Under the pieces are notes generated by a model, which was not told the DNA's origin, searched no databases, and saw only the letters and a program-made list of their open reading frames with translations. The position numbers and the translations under genes are program-made. A stretch of DNA of 64,000 nt from Pachyseris speciosa (lineage: Eukaryota; Cnidaria; Anthozoa; Scleractinia; Pachyseridae): NCBI GenBank assembly GCA_016490735.1, contig JAEMWC010001127.1:32501-96500 (forward strand), given 5' to 3'. Within the stretch, counting starts at the first letter, position 1; every line of letters begins with the position of its first letter. Of the stretch, positions 45,316 through 55,270 are shown piece after piece.

Positions 45316-45560
45316 TTAATACATTAACTTATCTTGGAAAGAGCTAACTGATTCTGCACAGACAGCATCACTAGGTAGGCTGTTCCAGAGGGGAATTACC
45401 CTTGGGAAGAAAGAATGCTTGTATGCATTTGAATTAGCAAATACGTGCATAAACATATATGATTAGCTCGAGTTCTAGAATATGAAAGCTGAACAGAATT
45501 TGGAAGAGGTATGTGAACTAAGTTGTTGACAACTTTATACATCATACTGTGGGCCTCATC
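45316..45560 (-). pseudogene. LINE RT C-terminal fragment
   Basis: Minus strand reads NAYKHSFFPRVIPLWNSLPS, a signature of LINE ORF2 tails, then FQDKLMY and a TAA stop at 45316-45318. The preceding region (to about 45560) is frameshifted with KVVNNLVHIPLP. 5'-truncated. Confidence 0.8.
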
Positions 45561-45934
45561 AGGGGCACCCAACAAGCCAAATCAACCAAAAGCTGTAGAA
45601 AGGCATTTTTAATGGGGTTAAATGCAATTTAACCTAGTTAACGTCTAGGAGCAAGTCTTTGCTCAGTTTATTGGCATGGCATGGCATTTGCATTTGCTGT
45701 TAGCCTTTCTTCTTATTTATTTATTTATTTGATTTTTCTTCCACTGAACTCCTAGTTCAGTGTGACGGGTGCTTGGTTTGGGGCCTGGTGTGGCGGGCGG
45801 GGCTCGTGGCTGGGTTGCGGGTACGGCAGGCTTACGGGGTGTTCTACCGACCTGGGTTTGGGTTGGCAGTACCAGCCCCCAGGCCACTGAGCACCCAACC
45901 TCCACTTGCGATGCAGACGTTAAAGTACCTTATG
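45561..45934. other. GC-rich stretch, no gene seen
   Basis: The region 45765-45900 is unusually GC-rich (GGGCGGGGCTCGTGG, CCCCCAGGCC). Opposing 60-codon ORFs are composition artefacts. Confidence 0.4.
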
Positions 45935-46318
45935 ATGTTTAAAGTCTGTTTACAGTGATGTTTTCATACGCTAGAAGAAGTTCATCTGTTCGGATTACTT
46001 AACTGAAATTTTAATTGCCAGAAAATGTTAGGGAACAAAATCTTCCTTTGAGAAAATGCAAGCTGAAATAAACTATCCACGTGCTTTCTGGTGAACTATT
46101 TCTTTCCGAAAATGCAAAATGACGTTTTTGACTGCCAAAAACAACAATTGTGACCTTTCCGAAAATTGCAAAGGGCATGATTTCCCAATTGCGAATCTTT
46201 TAGGCCATGTTTTAGTTACGAAAATCTGACTGCATTCTTTAATCGGCGCTGAAAGCCCAAGGCGAATTACCTGCCACCGAACAGATATCTACCAAAACTT
46301 GTCATTGGGTGCCCCTGC
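45935..46318 (+). repeat. Dispersed repeat copy 3
   Basis: Shares GAACTATTT(T)CTTTCCGAAAA, CGAATCTTTTAGGCCA and CCGAACAGATATCTACC with copies 1 and 2. The coding frame (DLSEN...FPIANLLGHVLVTKI) has one stop. Confidence 0.8.
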
Positions 46319-46790
46319 CTCATAATAAACCCAAATGGTCACCTTTAGCTGCCACTCTGAAGTATGCATTTCATGCTGGTCAAAATAGAACAAAAATATC
46401 TATGTCTTATTGTAGATTGTAAGCAGTGACTCTTTCTTCAATGAGATATTGGGCTTGTACTGATAAAAGGATCAGTGACATGTCACCTCCCATAGCAAGG
46501 TCATTTAGTGACAGGCATGTCAATTGAGGGGGAGGGGGGGGGGATAGTAACTTATCATCCACACTTGGCAGAGTAAGCATGCCAACAATCTCTAAATCAA
46601 ATACGCAGACCAAGTCTGCAATAAGTACCTTCAAGAAAAACAAAACCTGCCTGCAGTTAAGTTTTGCAGCAATCTAATATTACTACACTTTCTGAATTAC
46701 ACAACATAAAAGTCATGTTACTACTTTTTGGTGACAAAATGACTTGCAGTATCTTTTGATGTTAATGAATGGATGGTAACAGTTCTTTTT
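46319..46790. other. No gene seen
   Basis: Includes a G-run near 46530-46541. No supported exon. Confidence 0.4.
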
Positions 46791-46805
46791 TTATGTAACA
46801 AAGAG

Positions 46806-46994
46806 TGGTGGGCCTAAAGTACAGGTCACATTCCACAGGTCACTGTTTTATTTATTGGTAACTAAGCCAAACAGTTTCTCCTCAATCTAAAACAAAATTT
46901 TGGATAGTACTTAGGGCTAGGAGACACTTCTCGGCTTCTTTATTTATCTGTAGCACAATGACCTGTATGTTGACCTGTCATTTTAGCCCTGCCT
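46806..46994. mobile_element. MITE with 9-bp TSD AACAAAGAG, copy 1
   Basis: Ends TGGTGGGCCTAAAG and TTTTAGCCCTGCCT are inverted. AACAAAGAG flanks at 46797-46805 and 46995-47003. Same family as 49607-49821 in opposite orientation (shares AGGTCACATTCCACAGGTCA and GGGCTAGGAGACAC). Confidence 0.88.
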
Positions 46995-47667
46995 AACAAA
47001 GAGATGTGCTGAAAAATCAGCCGATGTACGTGGAAACGAAGATGCTCTTCTTCTTGAGAAATAAATAGGTTGAAATACATGAGTACCCCAAAAGATGTTG
47101 AATCAGAATGGCAACTGTTCATTCTTTGGTTACTTGGTCAAAATCCCCAACCAACAAAACCTTGATAAAGTGAAAAACCTGCTTTTTAGCTAGAAGCGTA
47201 TGTTACATACATATGTTGATGTCATTTTCATAATAATTGGCTTCTAAATGTCTTTGAAGTTTTTTCTTAGGAGAAAAAAATCAAAGTTAAAACCCCTGCC
47301 TGACTGACTGGTATATGAGTTAAAAGATTGCTGCATTCATTCAAACAACTAGCTGATCTACAGTGTAAGCTCTCCATCATTCAGCAGCAGGAAGTGCATT
47401 ATAAACTACTAGCCACTAGAAGTGGTTTATTCATTTCACTAAAAAGATTATGAATACAGAGACCTGCTGAAAAAATATATCCTCGAAAAACCAAAACAGA
47501 AGGCGAGAGATGGGTTACTATCCTCCTGGCGCTTCGCACCTCATTACTGCAGCTCTGCCATGTAACTTCCCTCTTTCAAGCAAAAACATAACCTCTGGCA
47601 CCCAGGGTATGTACATTGTATACAGTAGCATTATATTATTTTATTTGCTAAGATATCTACAAAATAA

Positions 47668-47835
47668 TTAATGCAAAACTCAGAAAACCGTGAACACAAG
47701 AAATATTTCTGGAATGTCTATTGTGTTGTGTTAGTGCTTTCTTCTTGCAGTTTGATCATGTTTTGCTGAAGAACAATAAACATTCCAGAATACATGTAAG
47801 TCTTAGTGTTCACAGTTTTCTGAGTTTTACATTAA
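47668..47835. repeat. Inverted repeat (CAGAAAACCGTGAACAC ... GTGTTCACAGTTTTCTG)
   Basis: Arms of about 50 bp, including ATTCTGGAATGT/ACATTCCAGAAT-like parts, face each other around 47750, just 3' of the sororin-like stop codon. Confidence 0.75.
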
Positions 47836-47854
47836 TAGAATGCATGTTCCTGAT

Positions 47855-50800
47855 CTAGTCAATAACAAGATCCAGCATTTCTATCTCTTCAAAGTTGGAT
47901 TTCATCTCTGCAACCCAATCTTCATCTTCTACCACATTCTAAAGGGAAAAATAGAGAACAAAAAGCACTTGGTGTTATTTCAAACATCTGTAAGTACATA
48001 CAACTCCCCTTCATGTTAGCTCCCTGATCCCCCCAAACTGATGTTATCTTAGAGGTATGTGGGTGATAAACAGATAAAAGAAATATCAAAGTCCAGCATT
48101 TCTACAATAATTCTTCTGTTTATAATAGTGGCTACTCCAATGAATAAACTAAAGTTTATTTTATAGCTCACCAAAATTTTACTTGTTTTCTTCTTTTTTA
48201 TTTTCTTGCTGGGTTTTTCAATTGGCACATCAAACACTCTGACATCAGCTTTTCTCTTTCCAGGTGATATTGAGGTAACAGACGATGCTACAGAAAGAGA
48301 TCCAGGAGATTTCACCACACAATGATTAGACATCATGGGCTCCCCAACAGGAGAAAAAGGCAATGTTGAAGCCATTTCATCAAAACCATAACAGCCACTG
48401 TTCAATGGAATGCTTGGTGTGGAATGGTCTGAATAAGCTGATGGCAGTTGTGAATGAAAAAGCTGTCTTTCCAAAGGAATGTTCTGATCAATTAGCATTG
48501 ATGTTAGTGGAACAGCAGGCTCAGGCTCAGAATCTGCATCATATGGATCTCCTGCTTGTTTTCCTTTTCTTTTACCAAACTCTTCGTTTTTCTTGTAGTT
48601 TTCTTTGTCCTGAGTGATGGAAAATACAAAGAAGTCACTCAAGTCAGGACTGTCATTATGACCCAGGGACCAGGGATTTTCCCTTGAAATTGTGAGCAAT
48701 ATATATCCTCAGCTGAATGTATGGCCAAACCTCCCGTAAGAGGACACCCTTGGAATGAGCATGGATTGTCCACCTGCTGGAGATGTCCTCTTACAGGAGA
48801 CTATAAATGTAGGGTTTCAGTACAGTTGACAATCACTCGGACCATGCTTTGCTGATGTCTGATTATAAGAGCAGGGTTCATACAGTTTTGAGCTGTGAAA
48901 ATTCCATGACTTTTGAGGACTTTTCCCATGACTTCTTCAAAAATTCCATGACCTAAGTTAATCAACTGTTCTGAGACAGTAATGTCAAGACAATGACAAA
49001 AATGTTCGCAAGTGTAATCTTGCAATGTACACTATGTTTATTTCTACTGATAGAAATAAATCATATATTTGGACTTTTTGGTTAATTTTTGTAACTTTGG
49101 ATCTACATTGCTTTCCACTCATAGAAAGCATGCTGATTTTCCATGACATTCCATTAATTTCCAGGACCCAAACCTAAATTCCAGGACTTTCCAGGCCTGG
49201 AAAATGAAATTATAAAATTCCATGACTTTCCAGGTTTTCCAGGACCCGTACGAACCCTGTAAGAGGTGTCAATGATCCGGACTTGCTGGCATGGGACTGG
49301 AGTAAATAGTCCGGATAGTCAAGAGTCTGGATCATCGAAAATATGAATATTAATGAGACAAAATATGTTAAACTGAATCAATTACAAAATCGGAATTGAT
49401 CAATGCGATAGTGTAAGTACTGTATTGTACAAACAAATTTTATGCAAACACTTTGGACTAAAATGTTCACTCTTTGGAAGGAAAATAAACCTGTTTTAAA
49501 TGCTCTTGTCAACGCCTTACATGTAATTAAAAATAAGTTGTAATGATTGTTTCTGTGATCTTCATCATGCCTTGTTAATATTTATGAGAAAATATGGGAC
49601 CAGAGGCGGCAGGGCTAAAGCACAAGTCACATTCCACAGGTCAACATACAGCTCACTGTGCTACCGATAAATAAAGAAGCCCAAAAGTGTCTCCTAGCCC
49701 TAATCACTATCCAAAATCTTCTTATAGGTTGAGAAGAAACTGTTTGGCTAAACTAATAATAAAAAAAATTGTGACCTGCACCTGTGACCTGTGGAATGTG
49801 ACCTGTACTTTAGACCCGCCAGACCAGAGGAAATAGTTTGGATAATCGAGAAATCTGGATAATCGATGTTCGACTGCACTTTGATAGAAAGACAGCATAT
49901 TAACTTTTCACCACAACAGCTGGATTCCCCTACTACCTTTTGCACATCCCAACCTACTTCAAAAATTAGTGAAACCCCTGCAAGCTATAGCTGACTCACA
50001 AAGAGCCAAAAGGGCAATGGGATGGAAAAATTCCCTGACATTTCAGGTTGACTTTTCACTGATCACCAAAGACAAAGCCTTGGGCAATAAAGCCAGCAAT
50101 GAACACACAGACATCAATTCCTCTGCAGAAATTTTTTGAAACAGCATAACCTTTGCCAGAAGGAAACTCTTTCACAAAGCTAGTTGCTAGCCAAAAGTAA
50201 AATTCCCTAACTTTTCAATTCCCTGACTCTTCCTTGACCTTGAAAAAAAAAAGATATATTTTTCCCTGACTTTTCTCTCACCTTGGCAACCTTGAAGGGG
50301 CACTGTCAGGGTTTGGGTGTCATTTTAGGGTGAAAATTTCTTCAAATTATTGTCTGTTGCCTCGAACTCAGGAAATACATAAAAACAGTTAGAAATGCAA
50401 CTGTTGATTCATACATCGCTCTCGTGTCGCACTTAATTTATACTACAAAATAATACTTCTGATTTTGCGTCTCTTGTCTCTAGAAAATGCCACAAATGTT
50501 TACAGATCCAGCCTAAGTCCCAGTATGTACGCTGTAAATCTATGTATTAGGTCCTATTAGATTCAACACGGCAGAAATTCTATGTTTGAATCAGTGTTGC
50601 ATTTCTGCCAGATAATGCAACAAGACTAGTTGAATGTGCGGCAGAAATTCGTCGGCTGACGTCGAATTTCTGTCAAATTTAATTAGTACAATTGAATTCG
50701 ACACGGCAGCAATGCGATGTATGAACCGGGCCTAAGTTTGAACCCTAATCATCTATCAATAGTGCATTTTGGCCAGTAGTGAGAGCTCTTCTAATACCAT

Positions 50801-53800
50801 AAACTTCCGCTTATAATCCCCCTACCCACTTATAAGCTGTCCCAGTTTAGGCCCATTTCCTGTAAAAAAAAAAATACATCTGATTATAACCCCCCCCCCC
50901 CCCCCCAGAGATAGTCCCCCCTCTAGTAACTGTTCAGTGTTTTGTATAGAAATGAAGTTGATTTAAAGCTAAATTTAAAAGTAGTACATGAAAAACACAT
51001 TTCAAACAACACTACTGTAGCTCGTTTTGACCCCCCCCCCTTCCCGGATATAAGCCCCTCGTTTCTAGGCCCTCCTATAAGGCGGATTTTTATAGTACTA
51101 GCAATGAAAACCTAGTTACTATTGATGATAATGATAATCATTATGATATCATTATCAGAAGCATCAGCAGCCTAGCATCATCATCATTGTTAATTATACT
51201 ATCAACTTACTAATTTTGTTCTTGACAAGTGCTGAGCAACTTCATAAGTTTCACTCAGTTTCCCAGACTCTGATGACTCAGTATCTTCTGTTTAATTTAA
51301 ATCAAAAGTGCAAAGATATTACATACAAAGAATTCCTTAAAGGTGCACCAACAACATCTGACAAGATTTTATGAGCTACTGTTTTGCTGTACGCTATTGC
51401 TTACTACGTTTGTTTTGTTTTGTGTTGTTTTTTTGTTTTACGTCATTCAAGAGTTTCACAGGTTCTTTCACCAGGGTAGAGCCCAATGTTTTAGCTATTT
51501 TCCATTTTAGTTAATTGCCATTACATGTATCATACAATCATGTAAGCTCCCCACAAAGTTGGCAAGAACTCAAACAGCTGTTCAGCTGTTTGAGTTCTTG
51601 CACATGTGGCGACACGTGTTTCAAAGTTGCTTCTTCATGTTATTATACACAGAAGCAGCAACTGGTATCCACAACTGAGGGGGGCGTAAGGGTTCGCGGT
51701 GATGCGGTTTTGCGTTAATTTTGGTGAGGTTTTGCGGAAAACTTTATTTTAACCGCGGTATTGCGGTTTTCCAAGACTGTGTGGTTTGCGGTAATTTAAA
51801 GTTTTAGGATGCGGTAAACGGTGAAAAAATGTATCTGCGGTGTTGTATTTTTACTAAATCTCACTCAGATAGTCCTCTCCCTTTTGTTTTAGTTCACAAG
51901 CCAACGCGAGCCAAGTGCTTTTAATCCTATTTGACCCTATTTGTCTTTTACGCGGTTTCCAGTTTATGTCTGACATGCTTTTGGCATTAGTCAAAGCTCA
52001 AACATCGGCTCAGGGCCTGTTCACGTGGCGATGGGGGACCCCAGGTAGGTGAGATACCCAACCTAGCCGTGGTAAAAAAAAGCTGGCTTTCACATGCAAC
52101 CCCAGGACGCTGGGGTGAAGTTTAAAATGCTATCGTATGGTCGCTAGGTACGTATATGAACAAAGAATTCAGAGACAATTGCCCGTATGAACTTCACCCC
52201 ACCCCACCTCCAGTATTCACATGGAGAAAACTCACCCCAGCTAAGCGTGGTACCCGCCCTGGCTGACCGGGCAACCCGCCTCGGTGAGGTACCCCACTTC
52301 ACATGTGAATGCGATAAAGAAATAAAGAGAGATTGTATGGAGAGATTGGTAACCCCACCGAGGCGGAGTACCTCACCTTGCTGGGGTACCCCACCTCCAT
52401 GTGAACAAGCCCTCAAATGACTTTCTGGGCTGGGGTGCGGATTTCTTTAGCTGTCCACGAGGTCTCGAGAGATGATGGCAGCAAGCGGGGTTAACCAGAG
52501 AGAAGAACCAGAAGAAGAAGGAATTATCAACTGCGTAGCTATTTTTTATGACAAAGGAAAAGGAGAAGAGGACTTTCGCAAGAAGAACAAATTTCGTTTC
52601 AACTTCAACATACATGTATCTTCACTATGTAAATAGGTCAACACTGCTAAAGTCAATTGAATGTCATGGTTAGACTTCGTAGCCTCATTTGTACCACTAC
52701 CAAGTTAAAGTTGTATAATGCTTTCATTTTGCCTCACTTTCTATACATTTTTGTAGTGCTAGAAACTGTGATAAATTAAAGTCTCTTAATAAGCGCACCC
52801 TACGTATTGTTTTTAATGATAATGTTTCGACTTACAAGCAGCTACTACATGAATCAGAAGAAGCAACTCTGTACAACCGAAGGATACAAAATATGTTAAT
52901 CACTATCTACAAATGCTTGAATTATGACAGTTTTCCTAAATATCTTAAAGGCATGTTTACCGGCTTGCGTCAGTCTCTATGTAAACCCATTACTACTACT
53001 TATGACCTTAACTCTTTTCGTTACTTTGCATCTAAGAAATGGAACTCGCTACGTAATAATGTATGAGATCTGAGTCTACTTTATCTGGTTTTAGAAGACT
53101 CCTGAAAGCAATCTCCTTTTGGACTTCATGGTATATTTAACATTTTTTATGCAAGTAAATAGATTTTCATTTATGTAATACATTTGTTTTATGTATTTAT
53201 ATAAAATTTTATGTATGTAAATACATTTTCTCTTCATTAATTTGTTCTCAAAGATATTAGCCTTTCAGGCTACTCTGAAATTCGAGTTGCAATTAAGTTC
53301 ATGTTCAGTGTTCACGTTATGTAGTGGACTGTTAGACATTAATGTAAAAAAAAAAACTTAGTAATGGCCATGACCTGAACCGCAATATTTTTAATATTTC
53401 ATGGGATCATCCGATGATCTTATTGCGTAAAATCTGGAAGCCAGAGGCTGTAAACCCTGAAACTTCGCTCCAAGCTCGCGTTTGGAGGCCGATCATGTTA
53501 CTGAGTTTAAGGACCTGGGGTACCTTGCTTGACGGTGCCTAGCTAACATTGTGCGCGAAATTCTCCCTCAAACTCGCTCCGCTCGAAAATCGACACAGAT
53601 AACTCTGTTTTATAAGTACATATAGGTTACGAAATGTTGGCTAGGACAGTGGAATCAGCTGCCATGGTGGACACGGGCCTACAGAGACTGTATGCTAACC
53701 TGGGAAAGTTTAATTACAAGCATACAAATCTGCTGAGCTGTATGACACTAGATGTGGAAAATTGCCACTCCACTGTCCACCATAAGCAAGGGAACATGTC

Positions 53801-55049
53801 AATGGCAGAGTACTGCAGGTCATTCAGCGTAGCAATGAAAGAGGCGGTAAAACGGGTGACCAGTTGGGCGGCATTCTACCATACAAGCAGGCAATCTTGG
53901 TATCCCAAACCTGAGGGAGTGTTGCTGCTGTGGCAGGTTCGGTTCATGAAACCTCTCGCAAACGGCGATATGCGCCCAGCTGACTGCGATGCACTCAGGG
54001 ACTGGGCATCCTCCTATTGTGCTGCTGTAAGACAACGCACTGTACGTCAAGAGACCACTATGGCCCGACATGGGACTCTCCCTATGTATCAAAGGCAATG
54101 CGAAATCGCAGAGAACTGACCTATCTCTATTTCTTTTGACGTACAGGTCGGTACAACAGAAGCTGTCACAGAAAACGAAATGGTGGAAGAAGCAGAAAAC
54201 GAGTTTGACGAACGTAGCGACGAACAAGTTGACGATGGTCCGGAGGTTTCCACGCTAGTACAAGGAGAAATTGGAAGCTCGGCAACGTTTCTCCTAGGAA
54301 CAAGAACTCGCTTCGGGAGAGCTGTGCGTTTCAACAATCGTCTGCTCTACTGACCTCCTCCAGTGACTACGTTAACTTCTAGCGATTAGAGACTCCTATT
54401 ATGGACTGTAAACGACGTAATTGGACTTATTAGACAAAAGCGCGTCATGTTAAAGTGCATACACAATCCAAGATACTCGGGGACTCTGCAGTAAGATCAG
54501 TTATGGAAATAATTTAATACTTAGATAATTTAGCGTTGGTGTTGATATCAGCGTACACTGCAGGTCGTATTTTTAATGGATAAAAGGACTTTAAGTCTTG
54601 ACGACGGCAGCTTTCACGTCTGTAACTGCGGTTTCGGTATTTCGGTAAATTTCAATGCGGTATTGCGGTTTTTTAAAATTTTTTGTGCGGTTTTGCGGTT
54701 TTCGGACCTCCCTTACGCCCCCCTCACAACTTAACAACTGAACATATTTTTACAACAATACATGGTAAGGGCACATGTACATCATAAACAGCTTTACAGC
54801 TGCTCAAGAGATTATCAAGTCACTCTTTGGCTTAGGCAAGCTGGTCCATTCTAAATAAACATTGAAGCTATCAGAGATAATTGCTACTTTCAAATGAACC
54901 AACGTCTGCTGGAGTAGTCTGCGTTTAGAAAAGTTTAGGCTCACAAAGTTTAAACAAAGATTATCTCGGCCAAGGGAATTTCAAAATGTCTCACCTTGTT
55001 CCTGGCAATTTTTAGCTTTCGCCCTTTTCTTTTTCTTTATGGGCGGCAT
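47855..55049 (-). CDS. cdca5: Sororin (CDCA5)-like cohesin protection factor
   Basis: Four coding exons join in phase with GT-AG introns: 55049-54995, 51287-51211, 48609-48172 and 47938-47855, giving 217 aa. ATG 55049 follows an upstream in-frame TAA. The protein starts with a lysine-rich tract (PPIKKKKRAKAK), has a KEN box at residues 46-48 (APC/C degron), a Ser/Thr-Pro-rich middle (TPSIP, PFSP, SPG, SPGK) and a basic nuclear signal (KPSKKIKKKKTSK, 177-189). It ends with EDWVAEMKSNFEEIEMLDL, matching the conserved C-terminal sororin domain, which contacts cohesin. Length is close to the human protein (252 aa). The clear Pds5-binding FGF motif was not found; CYGFDE (117-122) is the nearest. 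It shares a promoter with the gene at 55271. Identification rests on the C-terminus plus KEN box; the rest is disordered and fast-evolving. Confidence 0.75.
48872..49259. mobile_element. hAT-like MITE (CAGGGTTC) with 6-bp TSD in sororin intron
   Basis: The ends CAGGGTTCATAC and GTACGAACCCTG are near-complements. Interior AATTCCATGACTTT words recur near both ends. TAAGAG flanks at 48866-48871 and 49260-49265. 388 bp, non-coding. Confidence 0.8.
49607..49821. mobile_element. MITE with 9-bp TSD GACCAGAGG, copy 2
   Basis: Ends CGGCAGGGCTAAAG and CTTTAGACCCGCCA are inverted. GACCAGAGG flanks at 49598-49606 and 49822-49830. Inside sororin intron 2. Confidence 0.88.
49831..50791. other. Sororin intron DNA, no gene seen
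   Basis: Includes a repeat-like stretch at 50550-50740 with recurring (A)CGGCAGAAATTC / CGACACGGCAG words. No exon. Confidence 0.4.
50792..51101. mobile_element. MITE rich in C-runs in sororin intron
   Basis: TAATACCATAAACTTCCGCT at the left is an imperfect complement of GGCGGATTTTTATAGTACTA at the right. Two C-runs (about 50889-50905 and 51031-51041) are inside. Confidence 0.65.
52013..52412. mobile_element. Foldback MITE (GGGCCTGTTCACGTGG)
   Basis: GGGCCTGTTCACGTGG and CCATGTGAACAAGCCC face each other over 400 bp. The interior has further (A)CCCCAG/CTGGGGT and TTCACATG/CATGTGAA inversions. Nested in the 3.05-kb transposon. Confidence 0.75.
52664..53130 (+). pseudogene. LINE RT C-terminal fragment nested in the transposon
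   Basis: The plus strand reads NCDKLKSLNKRTLRIVFND, then STYKQLLHESEEATLYNRRI and TIYKCLNYDSFPKYLKGMF, then FRYFASKKWNSLRN. This is the LINE post-RT domain with a stop at about 53065. An AT-rich 3' tail runs to about 53240. 5'-truncated. Confidence 0.8.
53634..54119 (+). CDS. Conserved-looking exon of the 3.05-kb transposon, function unknown
   Basis: A 161-codon plus-strand frame (MLARTVESAAMVDTGLQRLY ... TLPMYQRQCEIAEN) with ordinary amino-acid composition and no low complexity. An acceptor-like ACATATAG at 53625 suggests an internal exon. A plausible continuation is 54148-54351 after an acceptor GACGTACAG. No known domain is recognised. Cys, His and Trp residues are frequent (about 10 Cys, a WAAFYH and a WASSYC segment), as in transposase accessory or zinc-binding regions. 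It belongs to the element, not to the host gene around it. Confidence 0.45.
   Translation: MLARTVESAAMVDTGLQRLYANLGKFNYKHTNLLSCMTLDVENCHSTVHHKQGNMSMAEYCRSFSVAMKEAVKRVTSWAAFYHTSRQSWYPKPEGVLLLWQVRFMKPLANGDMRPADCDALRDWASSYCAAVRQRTVRQETTMARHGTLPMYQRQCEIAEN
54148..54351 (+). CDS. Acidic C-terminal exon of the 3.05-kb transposon ORF
   Basis: After the acceptor CTTTTGACGTACAG the frame reads VGTTEAVTENEMVEEAENEF, an acidic DERSDEQVDDGPE run, then ATFLLGTRTRFGRAVRFNNR and LLY-stop at 54351. The closing TRFGR.VRFN segment looks structured and is likely conserved between copies of this element. The donor of the preceding exon was not pinned down. Confidence 0.45.
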
Positions 55050-55270
55050 TTCTTCATATTCCGTGCGAATAAAATTGCGTTTAAGCGGCGGAAAACCGCA
55101 GATTTAACCCATTTTTTGCCGACAAACGTGTAAACAGACTGAACAACGCGCAACAGGACTCGAAAAACGCGCCCGACGAACACGTATGCGCACTTCCACG
55201 AGTCGGATTTTCTGCGCAACTGAGATCCAGTCTCTCACCGGCTAAAAGCACACTCCCCTCTCGTACTAAA
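55050..55270. promoter_or_regulatory. Shared divergent promoter of the sororin-like and TMEM179B-like genes
   Basis: Only 221 bp separate the two start codons. The segment has many CpGs relative to its surroundings (AACGCGCAACAGG, AAAAACGCGCCCGACG). No TATA box was seen. GGCGGAAA at 55087-55094 matches the E2F consensus and lies about 38 bp from the sororin ATG, fitting cell-cycle control. Confidence 0.6.
55087..55094 (-). promoter_or_regulatory. E2F-like site (TTTCCGCC on the sororin strand)
   Basis: An eight-base match to TTTSSCGC-type E2F sites, immediately upstream of the sororin-like start codon. Functional use is inferred. Confidence 0.4.

Larger units (their letters stand above)
51677..54725. 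mobile_element. 3.05-kb TIR transposon with 6-bp TSD, filling sororin intron 1
   Basis: GAGGGGGGCG(T)AAGG (51677 on) is mirrored by CCTTACGCCCCCCTC (to 54725). Both subterminal regions are dense in GCGGTTTTGCGG/GCGGTATTGCGG words. ACAACT flanks at 51671-51676 and 54726-54731. Inside are a foldback MITE (52013-52412), a LINE tail (52664-53130) and coding exons on the plus strand (53634-54119 and 54148-54351). No DDE motif was recognised, so the superfamily is open. It takes up about 3.05 of the 3.7 kb between sororin exons 1 and 2. Confidence 0.8.

Noticed and set aside
45717..45958. Overlapping 60-codon ORFs in GC-rich DNA
   Set aside because: Open frames on both strands follow from GC-rich composition; no motif.
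53820..54337. Minus-strand ORFs opposite the transposon exons
   Set aside because: Shadows of the plus-strand coding frame; the sororin exons lie outside this segment.
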